Below are positions 5,832 to 11,908 of a DNA stretch of 11,908 nt, piece after piece. The notes below the pieces were generated by a model. That model made no database searches. It was not told where the DNA came from and worked only from the letters and a program-made list of their open reading frames with translations. Where the stretch lies: positions 1 through 11,908 of the forward strand of contig JAMDBG010000189.1 of the NCBI GenBank assembly GCA_023487865.1. Reading direction: 5' to 3'. The stretch comes from Deltaproteobacteria bacterium (lineage in GTDB: Bacteria; Desulfobacterota; Syntrophia; Syntrophales; UBA5619). The position numbers and the translations under genes were made by a program. Positions within the stretch are counted from its first letter, which is position 1; every line of letters begins with the position of its first letter.

Positions 5832-6987
5832 GTGCAGCCTCGTATCTTTCCTGTTATCCTGATGTGCCTGCTGCTGACTTTCTCGGCACTGGGCGTTGCA
5901 TCATGCAGTACAGACGCGAGCGGCAGGCAGTCGTTCAGCCAGGATGTTCAGGACAAACTGAACAAGGCCGTGGATGCCAAGATGGCGGAGTTCGGTGTGC
6001 CGGGGGTCATTGTCGGCGTCTGGGTTCCAGGCAGGGGCGAATGGATTTCGTGCAAGGGCGTAAGCGACATCAAGACCGGCATGGGGCCAACCATTTATGA
6101 CCACGTGCGGATTGCCAGCATAACCAAGACGTTCACTGCCACGGTGATCCTCCAGCTTGCCGACGAGAAAAGGCTCAAACTGACAGATACCCTTGACATG
6201 TACGATCTGGGCGTAACCGTGCCCAACAGAGACAAGATAACCATCCGCAATCTGCTGAATATGACCTCCGGGCTTTTCAACTACACAAATGACGACAACT
6301 TCTGGGCGAAATTTCTTGCCGACCCCACCGCAGCGTGGACACCGAAACAGCTTGTAGATATGTCAATAGCCCATGGAGCGGTAGCGCCCCCGGGGCAAGG
6401 CTACGATTACAACAACACCAACTACGTGCTGCTCGGCATGATCATCGAGAAGCTGACGGGCAATACCGCGGGCAAGGAGATCAAAAGCAGGATCATCGAC
6501 AAGCTCGGCCTCCAGAACACCAGTTTTCCCATGACAGCGGAGATGCCTGTCCCCTTCCTGCACGGGCTACATGCCGGATTCCGCTATCGGTGGCGATGCC
6601 AATGGGCCGGCAGTAATAGATATGTCCATAGAATCGCCGACGCCTTTTTTCACCGCTGGCGGCATGATCTCTGATCTTATGGACATAAAGACCTGGTTGC
6701 AGGCACTGGCAAGCGGGAGGCTGTTAAGCCCGGAAATGCACCAGGAACAGTTGGATTTTGCGTCTCCCAATACGTCCAGCTACGGACTTGGCGTCATGAA
6801 CGGAGGAATGTTTATTGGCCACTCCGGTGAGATCACCGGTTACAACAGCTCGGCATATACCCAGGCCGGGGGAAACGGCGCGACGATCATCGTCTTTATC
6901 AACCGCTACCCGAGCAGGATAGAGGGTGCCGCAGATCAGTTCACATCTGAAATCATTAAGGTTATCAGGGACCTGATCCAGCAGTAG
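5694..6987 (+). pseudogene. Serine beta-lactamase / DD-peptidase family lipoprotein, disrupted by a +1 frameshift
   Basis: The first frame runs from ATG 5694 (GGAGG at 5682-5686) to a stop at 6672-6674, and the second frame continues the homology to TAG 6985-6987. The frames join if one G of the GGG at 6564-6566 is removed, restoring FLHGYMPDS, where HGY is a common family landmark. The repaired product has about 430 residues from ATG 5694, or 384 from GTG 5832. The latter begins with a clear lipoprotein signal (MQPRIFPVILMCLLLTFSAL, then GVASC). All three active-site motifs of the class C/PF00144 fold are present: SITK with the nucleophilic Ser at codon 6117, YNN in GYDYNNTNYVLLG, and HSG in GHSGEITGY after the frameshift. 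Such proteins are usually envelope esterases or peptidases rather than true beta-lactamases. Because everything else is intact, the shift is either a recent mutation or a sequencing error. The first 46 residues form a separate odd extension, described on its own. Confidence 0.85.
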
Positions 6988-7030
6988 AGGGCCTGCAGCC
7001 GGGGAGTGGGCCATAATCAATTATTGCCTC

Positions 7031-7047
7031 TCCATGCCGGTCATGGA
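7031..7047. repeat. Short inverted repeat upstream of the YihY/BrkB gene
   Basis: TCCATG (7031-7036) and CATGGA (7042-7047) are exact reverse complements with a 5-base spacer, lying 28 bases before the ATG of the next gene. The size would fit a repressor operator, but arms of six are close to what chance allows. A second small palindrome, ATAATCAATTAT, is at 7013-7024. Confidence 0.25.
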
Positions 7048-7074
7048 TATTAAACACGATGGGGGAAACGGGCC

Positions 7075-8412
7075 ATGGACGCTATCCGGAAAATCATTCC
7101 AAAGGCAGTGAATTTCATCAAACACGATGTCTGGCGTATCCGACGCACAAAACTTCCCCCGGGAAAATCTTTTTCCCTAACGCTTCTGCGGGTGCTGATC
7201 CTTTCGATAAGGGGATTCGACGAAGACAAGTGCCAGCTCCGGGCATCGGCGCTCACCTTCTACTCACTGATCTCCGTCGTGCCGGTAGCAGCCATGGCCT
7301 TCGGGATCGCCAAAGGATTCGGCTTCGAGAAGCTACTCGAATCGCAGTTGCGCACCAAACTGGCCGGCCATGAAGAGATTCTCGACAATGTGATCCAGTT
7401 CTCCCATTCGCTCCTGGAAAGCACAAAGGGAGGATTACTGGCCGGCATCGGCCTGATTGTCCTTTTCTGGGCCGTCATCAAGGTCCTGGGGCACATCGAA
7501 GATTCCCTGAACGACATCTGGGGGATCAAAGAGCAGCGCACTCTGGGTCGGAAATTCGGAGACTACCTGTCGCTGATGCTGATCTGTCCGGTCCTCGTCA
7601 TCCTTTCCAGCAGCGTGACCGTCTTCGTCACCATGCAGGTAACTCTGATCCTGGAAGAGATCACGATCCTCGGATCGTTCAGCCCGATCATCCTTCTATT
7701 ACTGAAACTGCTGCCCTACAGCCTCCTATGGGGGTTGTTCACCTTCATGTACATGTTCATACCGAATACGAAGGTTCGCTTCACTTCAGCCCTGCTGGCT
7801 GGAGTCGTTTCCGGCACCATCTTTCAGGTTGTACAATGGGCATACATCACCTTCCAGATCGGGGCGGCGAAATACAACGCCATTTATGGAAGCTTCGCTG
7901 CCTTTCCGCTCTTCCTCATCTGGCTCCAGCTGAGCTGGTTGATCGTCCTGTATGGTGCCGAAGTGTCCTTTGCCCATCAGAACGTGGACACCTATGAATT
8001 CGAACCGGATGCGCTTCAGGTCAGCCGCCAACTCAAGAAACTGCTTTCACTTCAGATCGCTCAGTATACCATCCAAAACTTCGCCCGGGGAGAGGCTCCC
8101 CTGACCGCCCGGAAGGCATCGCACGAGCTTGAAATCCCGATCCGCCTTGTCAACGATATCCTCTTCGATCTGACCCAAAGCGGCATCCTCTCCGCTGTGG
8201 ATACCGGAGGCGATGGGGAGCGGGGATTCCAGCCTGCCCGTGACATCTGCATGCTGACGATCCAGCATGTCGTCGACGCCATGGAACAAAGGGGAATCAA
8301 CACGATCCCCTTTGCCCATACGCGCGAATTTTCTATTCTATCTGAAACGCTCGAAACATTCCGGAAAACCATTGAGGAACTGCCTGCAAACAGATTGCTG
8401 AAAGATCTCTAA
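7075..8412 (+). CDS. YihY/BrkB family inner-membrane protein with C-terminal winged-helix-like domain
   Basis: 445 residues from ATG 7075, with GGGGG at 7061-7065 upstream. The family call rests on the RASALTFYSLISVVPVAAMA segment (57-76), the SLNDIWGIKEQR turn (144-155) and the GSFAAFPLFLIWLQLSWLIV segment with GAEV (272-297), all landmarks of YihY/BrkB. Six hydrophobic stretches lie at about 62-80, 120-139, 164-188, 197-229, 238-262 and 273-300. The family was once called ribonuclease BN in error; its true role is unknown, with transport or envelope functions proposed. After the last helix, residues about 315-400 form a soluble domain. Its segment APLTARKASHELEIPIRLVN followed by ILFDLTQSGIL reads like a winged helix-turn-helix, and it probably faces the cytoplasm. 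The gene stands alone between gaps of 87 and 131 bases. Confidence 0.88.
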   Translation: MDAIRKIIPKAVNFIKHDVWRIRRTKLPPGKSFSLTLLRVLILSIRGFDEDKCQLRASALTFYSLISVVPVAAMAFGIAKGFGFEKLLESQLRTKLAGHEEILDNVIQFSHSLLESTKGGLLAGIGLIVLFWAVIKVLGHIEDSLNDIWGIKEQRTLGRKFGDYLSLMLICPVLVILSSSVTVFVTMQVTLILEEITILGSFSPIILLLLKLLPYSLLWGLFTFMYMFIPNTKVRFTSALLAGVVSGTIFQVVQWAYITFQIGAAKYNAIYGSFAAFPLFLIWLQLSWLIVLYGAEVSFAHQNVDTYEFEPDALQVSRQLKKLLSLQIAQYTIQNFARGEAPLTARKASHELEIPIRLVNDILFDLTQSGILSAVDTGGDGERGFQPARDICMLTIQHVVDAMEQRGINTIPFAHTREFSILSETLETFRKTIEELPANRLLKDL

Positions 8413-8455
8413 TCCGCAGCGCAACTGTCAGGCTGTTTGTTTCATTCCTTCAAAT

Positions 8456-8525
8456 GATGATCAATGAAACATTTTCTTTTTATTATCCTGGATTGGGTCT
8501 ATATATAACGCGATGATCAAAGAAA
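8456..8525 (+). promoter_or_regulatory. AT-rich promoter region bracketed by a 14-base direct repeat
   Basis: GATGATCAATGAAA (8456-8469) and GATGATCAAAGAAA (8512-8525) differ at one base and lie 56 bases apart, just before the lipoprotein gene. Between them is a T-rich stretch and TATATAAC (8502-8509), which could be a -10 element; the hexamers about 17 bases upstream (TTTATT/TATTAT) are a poor -35 box. A regulator might bind the two copies. The repeat is read directly; the promoter role is inferred. Confidence 0.35.
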
Positions 8526-8543
8526 TAGAGACGGGAGACCATA

Positions 8544-9803
8544 ATGAGTAAACAGCCGCTGCGGAGAAATTTATCAATATCACTTTATCTTGTATTTATG
8601 GTGTCGACAGTTCTTATCGTCGGTTGCTCTGGCAGCGGAAGCAGCACCCCCCCGACAATCGTATCGGTAAACCCGGAAGATCGTGCCGTAAATGTCTCTA
8701 TCGTCACATCTGTTTCAGTCACCTTTAACCAACCAATGAATACAGCATCCGCAGAAGGTGCATTCTCTATCAATCCAAATGTACCGGGCACATTTAGCTG
8801 GGATGATGGGAATACAGTGATGACCTTTACTCCCAGCGATGATCTGGCCGATGGCGCACGGCAGTACACCTGCACGGTGGGTACGGCGGCAAAAAACATA
8901 GATGGAAACGCCCTCTCTTCTCCGCATCAATGGCGATGGACAACTTGGTCGAATGAAATGACACAACTGATCAGACTGATCACCGACTCTGTTTATGGGT
9001 TTTCCATAACCGCAGATCCGTCGGGCAATGTTTATCTTGCAGTCACATTTGATGGCAAAGTGGACTTTGGCGCTTACTTTGGCACACCTGAGCCAAAGAC
9101 ATCATCCGGAGGTTTTGACATCTTTGTCACGAAAATCAACGCCGATGGCACGTATGCCTGGACAAAACCGATCGGCGGGGCAGGTTTTGATTCTACAGAT
9201 TTCATAACCACAGACCCGTCCGGCAATGTGTATCTTGTGGGCACATCTGACGGCACGGCGGACTTTGGTGCCGGGTTCGGAACAACCGATGTAAAGACAT
9301 CATCCGGAAGTTCCGAATCTGCAAGTTTCGACTCCGGGAGTTCCGTTCGTTTTCTCACAAAGATCAACGCTGACGGCACCTATGTATGGACAAAGCAAAA
9401 TTATGACCCGGATAAAGACAACAGCCTACTCGGCGGGTCTTTGCTTAAGGGATCAACGACAAGGCACATTTATAATAATTCATCGTATCCGATAATGTTG
9501 AAGGCGAATACTGGGGCGGGTAACGTATATTTTCTGGGTTGTCCCAAGGGGAACGTAAGAAATGGCCCCTGCACGATCCCCCCGAAGACGGCATTGGCAT
9601 GGGAGTTCACCAGGTCGGGAGGGCAGTCAATTGGCATGATTCAAATGAGTGACGTTCTGGAGGATCGATACACGGCCGATTCCTTATATTCGTTGCATTA
9701 TGGTGCCGGTCCCGGGTTCTGGAAGCTCAACGGGGGACTAATTAAAGTGTCTACCGGGTTCAATGATCCCGCGAAGCTGGATATGCGTTTTACCGATAGA
9801 TAG
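8544..9803 (+). CDS. Mosaic lipoprotein: Ig-like domain, two SBBP-like repeats, unrecognised C-terminal domain
   Basis: 419 residues from ATG 8544, with GGGAG at 8533-8537. Residues 1-28 are a lipoprotein signal (basic start, hydrophobic core, lipobox LIVGC with Cys28), followed by a Gly/Ser linker, so the protein is anchored in the envelope. Residues about 36-132 (PTIVSVNPEDRAVNVS... to the WRWTT strand) look like a bacterial Ig-like domain of the Big_5 type. Residues about 153-284 hold two copies of a 67-residue unit with DPSGNVYL, DFG, KTSSG and TKINADGTYxWTK, the pattern of SBBP beta-propeller repeats. Propellers need about six or seven blades, so two is unusually few. From about residue 304 (RHIYNNSSYPIMLKANTGAG onwards) the sequence changes to an unrelated region to the end that I do not recognise. 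Surface or exported carbohydrate or protein binding is possible. The abrupt switch suggests deletion or recombination inside the gene. Confidence 0.8.
   Translation: MSKQPLRRNLSISLYLVFMVSTVLIVGCSGSGSSTPPTIVSVNPEDRAVNVSIVTSVSVTFNQPMNTASAEGAFSINPNVPGTFSWDDGNTVMTFTPSDDLADGARQYTCTVGTAAKNIDGNALSSPHQWRWTTWSNEMTQLIRLITDSVYGFSITADPSGNVYLAVTFDGKVDFGAYFGTPEPKTSSGGFDIFVTKINADGTYAWTKPIGGAGFDSTDFITTDPSGNVYLVGTSDGTADFGAGFGTTDVKTSSGSSESASFDSGSSVRFLTKINADGTYVWTKQNYDPDKDNSLLGGSLLKGSTTRHIYNNSSYPIMLKANTGAGNVYFLGCPKGNVRNGPCTIPPKTALAWEFTRSGGQSIGMIQMSDVLEDRYTADSLYSLHYGAGPGFWKLNGGLIKVSTGFNDPAKLDMRFTDR
9000..9395 (+). repeat. Two imperfect tandem SBBP-like repeat units inside the lipoprotein gene
   Basis: Units begin at about 9000 and 9201, a spacing of 201 bases or 67 codons. 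They share DPSGNVYL near the start, DFG and KTSSG in the middle, and TKINADGTY then WTK at the end. The second unit has a Ser-rich insert (about SSESASFDSGSS) before its closing motif. The similarity is visible in DNA too, e.g. CCGTC-GGCAATGT-TATCTT. Confidence 0.7.
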
Positions 9804-9858
9804 CTGCCCGCTGCAGCAGCAGGCGTTGCCGACACAATTCCCCAAAAGAGGAGACACG

Positions 9859-9930
9859 ATGCCCCGCCCATCACAAGACCACGGCCGGCTACATCGGCAT
9901 GACCACCCGAGAGCAAGGGGCGGCAAATGA
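9859..9930 (+). CDS. Possible 23-aa His/Arg-rich leader ORF overlapping the decarboxylase start
   Basis: ATG 9859 follows AAGAGGAGA (9846-9854), a better ribosome binding site than that of the next gene. The ORF encodes 23 residues (MPRPSQDHGRLHRHDHPRAR, then GGK) and its TGA overlaps the next ATG as ATGA (9927-9930), the classic arrangement for translational coupling. It could be a leader peptide or a chance ORF that merely loads ribosomes. Its amino-acid content is not that of a typical folded protein. Without homologues the call is tentative. Confidence 0.35.
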   Translation: MPRPSQDHGRLHRHDHPRARGGK

Positions 9931-10580
9931 ATCCCGTCTATCTGTCCGCGCCCGTTTCCGCGCTGATGAAGGGGCTCTATGAAGAAGACACCACCATAGC
10001 GAATATCAAGAAGCATGGCGACTTCGGACTCGGCACCTTCAACGATCTCAATGGAGAGATGGTCATGCTGGACGGCAGGGCCTATCAGCTGGAAACAGAC
10101 GGCCTCGCCCATTCGGTCGACGATGCCGCCCAGATGCCTTTTGCCTGCGTGACATTCTTCCATCCCACGACAGTGGAGGACATCGAGCAGGACCTCGACG
10201 ATGCGGGATTCAGGAATCTCCTTGAGCGCCTGATCCCCTCAAAAAATATGTTTTACGCCATTCGGATCGACGGTTGTTTCAGCTACCTAAAGGTTTGGTC
10301 TATACACAAGCAGGAGAACTACCGGCCCATCGCCGAGGTAAGGCCGACGCCGTTTGATTTCCAGGACATCGAGGGAACCCTGGTCGGTTTCTATACGCCC
10401 AGGTTTATCGGTTCACTCAGCATGCCGGGGCACCACCTCCATTTCCTGTCCGCCGACAGAAGGCACGGAGGGCACCTGTTTCAGTGCCGGCTCAAAAAAG
10501 CGCGCATCGCCATCCAGTTCGTACCGGAGCTCAAACTGAACCTCCCGATGACGCTCGACTATCTGACCACCGATCTGTAA
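9927..10580 (+). CDS. budA: Alpha-acetolactate decarboxylase
   Basis: 217 residues from ATG 9927, with AAGGGG at 9915-9920. The enzyme converts alpha-acetolactate to acetoin and CO2, a step in the 2,3-butanediol/acetoin branch that also drains acetolactate from branched-chain amino-acid synthesis. GDFGLGTFNDLNGEMVMLDG (31-50) and the zinc-site region PGHHLHFLSADRRHGGH (167-183) are diagnostic. His170, His172 and His183 have the H-x-H-x10-H spacing of the known zinc ligands. The conserved acid in GEMVMLDG (Glu44) and Arg113 in AIRIDG are candidates for catalytic residues. There is no signal peptide, so it is cytoplasmic. No acetolactate synthase or butanediol dehydrogenase is in the window, so it acts as a stand-alone gene here. 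It ends 14 bases from the convergent phosphatase gene. Length is near normal for the cytoplasmic forms of the family. Confidence 0.92.
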   Translation: MNPVYLSAPVSALMKGLYEEDTTIANIKKHGDFGLGTFNDLNGEMVMLDGRAYQLETDGLAHSVDDAAQMPFACVTFFHPTTVEDIEQDLDDAGFRNLLERLIPSKNMFYAIRIDGCFSYLKVWSIHKQENYRPIAEVRPTPFDFQDIEGTLVGFYTPRFIGSLSMPGHHLHFLSADRRHGGHLFQCRLKKARIAIQFVPELKLNLPMTLDYLTTDL

Positions 10581-10594
10581 ATTCCGCTGCGCCG

Positions 10595-11908
10595 TTATGC
10601 GGGGTCCGACTGACGGCCCCGGTACGCAAGGGCGAGCAGCGTGATGTCGTCCGACTGCGGCTCACTGCCGGTGAACACACGGACGGACTCGAGGATCTCC
10701 CGGACGAGTTCCTCGGGCGAACCCGGCTCGTGCTGCTCCGCCACCCGGATCAGCCGCTCCTCCTGATAGAAGGCCTTCTGGCCGTTCATCGCCTCGGTGA
10801 CGCCGTCCGTGTACAGCAGGAGCATGTCGCCGGGTGCAAGGCGTATCCGCCGCGTTTCATACGCGGCATCTTCCATCGTCCCAAGGAAAAAACCATCGGG
10901 CAGGGGGAGCCATTCCGGAGGCTCTCCGGGCCTCAGAACGAGCGGCGGGTTGTGCCCGGCGTTCGAGTAAAACACCTCGCCGGTCCGGAAGTTCAAGACG
11001 CCGCAGAAGACGGTGACGAACATCAGCGAGTCGTTTTCCTGGCACAGTTCGCGGTTCACGCGAAAGAGAACTTCCGCGGGAGTTATTTCCCGGCCCGCCA
11101 TCCCCTTCATCAGGGTCTTGGCCGCCGCCATAAAGAGGGCCGCAGGGACCCCCTTTCCCGAGACGTCGCCGATCGAGAAGAAGAGACGATCCTCGTCGAG
11201 GAGGAAAAAATCGTACAGATCCCCGCCGACCTCCTTCGCGGAGACCAGGGTTGCGTAAATGTCGAACTCGACGTTCTCCGGGAAGGGGGGGAATTTCTTG
11301 GGCAGGAAGCTCATCTGGATCGTCCGGGCGATCTTCAGTTCGCTCTCGTATCGTTCCTTGGCGGCGGTGGTCTCCGCGAGGTTCGCGATATACTCCTTCA
11401 GGGCGACCTTCATGTTGTCGAAGGAACGGGAGAGGTCTCCCACCTCGTCATTGCTTTTCACCTCCGCGATTTCCACGTCGAGGTTGCCCCGGGCGATCTC
11501 CGCGGCTTTTCCGGTGAGGACGCGCAGCGGCCGGGTGATGGTGCCGGAGATCAGAACGATGATCACAAAGAGGATCCCGAACCCGGCGGTGCCGATGATG
11601 AGGACCATCCGGTTCAGGCCCCGCAGGCCCGCAAAAAGGGCCTCTTCCGGGAACACCACGCCGACGGACCAGCCCACGGAGGGGATGGGTGCATAGTACA
11701 GCCACGCCTTTTGCCCGGCGAAGTGGTTCTTCAAGGCGACGAATCCCTGTCTGCCGCCGATCATCGCCCTGCCGGTTTTCCGCAATTCCTCGTCGTTGGC
11801 CGCTTCCGCAACGCTGAAGATGCTCTCCCGCATGATCACCTCCCGATCCGGATGGGTCACAAAGACCCCGCTCTGGGAGATGAGGAAGGAGTAGCCGGAC
11901 TCGTAGGG
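10595..11908 (-). CDS. Membrane sensor with HAMP domain and SpoIIE/RsbU-type PP2C phosphatase, N-terminus outside window
   Basis: The frame is open to the window edge at 11908, giving 437 visible residues; the internal GTG at 11858-11860 is not the start, because the residues before it (PYESGYSFLISQSGVFVTHP) continue an extracellular sensor domain of the dCache type. A sensor remnant with WLYYAPIPSVGWSVGVVFPE runs to about 90, a transmembrane helix lies at about 100-124 (MVLIIGTAGFGILFVIIVLI), and a HAMP linker with NDEVGDLSRSFDNM follows at about 125-175. A short coiled coil leads to the phosphatase domain at about 215-430. Phosphatase motifs are KEVGGDLYDFF, FSIGDVSGKGVPAALFMA, SNAGHNPPLVL, LLYTDGVTEAMN and QSDDITLL; the aspartates of GGDLYD, GDVSGKG, YTDG and SDD are the expected metal ligands. 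Such proteins dephosphorylate anti-anti-sigma (STAS) proteins to control partner switching in response to an outside signal. No STAS or RsbW-like gene is in the window. Confidence 0.9.
   Translation of the reverse strand, partial: PYESGYSFLISQSGVFVTHPDREVIMRESIFSVAEAANDEELRKTGRAMIGGRQGFVALKNHFAGQKAWLYYAPIPSVGWSVGVVFPEEALFAGLRGLNRMVLIIGTAGFGILFVIIVLISGTITRPLRVLTGKAAEIARGNLDVEIAEVKSNDEVGDLSRSFDNMKVALKEYIANLAETTAAKERYESELKIARTIQMSFLPKKFPPFPENVEFDIYATLVSAKEVGGDLYDFFLLDEDRLFFSIGDVSGKGVPAALFMAAAKTLMKGMAGREITPAEVLFRVNRELCQENDSLMFVTVFCGVLNFRTGEVFYSNAGHNPPLVLRPGEPPEWLPLPDGFFLGTMEDAAYETRRIRLAPGDMLLLYTDGVTEAMNGQKAFYQEERLIRVAEQHEPGSPEELVREILESVRVFTGSEPQSDDITLLALAYRGRQSDPA

Noticed and set aside
10581..10597. 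Possible terminator between the convergent decarboxylase and phosphatase genes.
   Set aside because: Only a 4-bp CCGC/GCGG pairing with a long loop and no T-run is available.
1..11908. CRISPR arrays, tRNA or rRNA genes, insertion sequences or transposase genes.
   Set aside because: No regularly spaced repeats, cloverleaf or rRNA-like segments, or transposase motifs were seen.

Overview
The window is a GC-rich bacterial chromosome segment with all genes on the + strand except the last, which is convergent. The mix points to an anaerobic Desulfobacterota-like (deltaproteobacterial, e.g. Syntrophales-type) organism. It holds a CstA-type transporter, a pair of ArsA/Get3-family ATPases, a Cys-rich DUF3795 protein, a flavoredoxin-like flavin reductase, a SBBP-type lipoprotein and a SpoIIE-type phosphatase. 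This taxonomic placement is an inference from gene content, not a measured result.

Layout. 1-1486: 3' part of a carbon-starvation (CstA) family transporter. 1487-1760: non-coding, with a perfect 10-bp inverted repeat. 1761-4094: a compact three-gene cluster made of an 88-aa protein with a hydrophobic core and no recognised family, followed by two adjacent ArsA/Get3-like ATPases, closed by a very strong hairpin at 4114-4151. 4152-4463: non-coding. 4464-5581: DUF3795 zinc-ribbon-like protein and a flavin reductase family protein. 5694-6987: a serine beta-lactamase/DD-peptidase family lipoprotein gene broken by a single-base frameshift and carrying an odd Cys/Trp-rich N-terminal extension. 7075-8412: YihY/BrkB membrane protein with a C-terminal winged-helix-like domain. 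8544-9803: lipoprotein with an Ig-like domain, two SBBP-like repeats and an unrecognised C-terminal domain. 9859-10580: a 23-codon ORF overlapping alpha-acetolactate decarboxylase by ATGA. 10595-11908 (minus strand): membrane-bound sensor with HAMP and SpoIIE/PP2C phosphatase, truncated by the window edge.

The part most likely to be a little-described system is 1761-4094. The two ATPases are degenerate in complementary ways. The first keeps the switch I aspartate (SVDPQ) but has an altered switch II (DLVPLGH). The second keeps a near-canonical switch II (DTAPTAN) but has Asn in place of the switch I Asp (STNPV), the same change as the hydrolysis-dead D57N mutant of yeast Get3. This suggests an obligate heterodimer, a split counterpart of two-halved ArsA, working with a small hydrophobic partner. 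Neither ATPase has the cysteine set used by ArsA for arsenite, and no arsenic-resistance gene is nearby, so an 'arsenical pump' label would probably be wrong.

The remaining genes look like ordinary accessory or housekeeping functions without a shared pathway. Two stretches (about 4150-6700 and 8450-9800) look less GC-rich by eye than the flanks and hold the broken gene and the mosaic lipoprotein, which fits a more plastic region.
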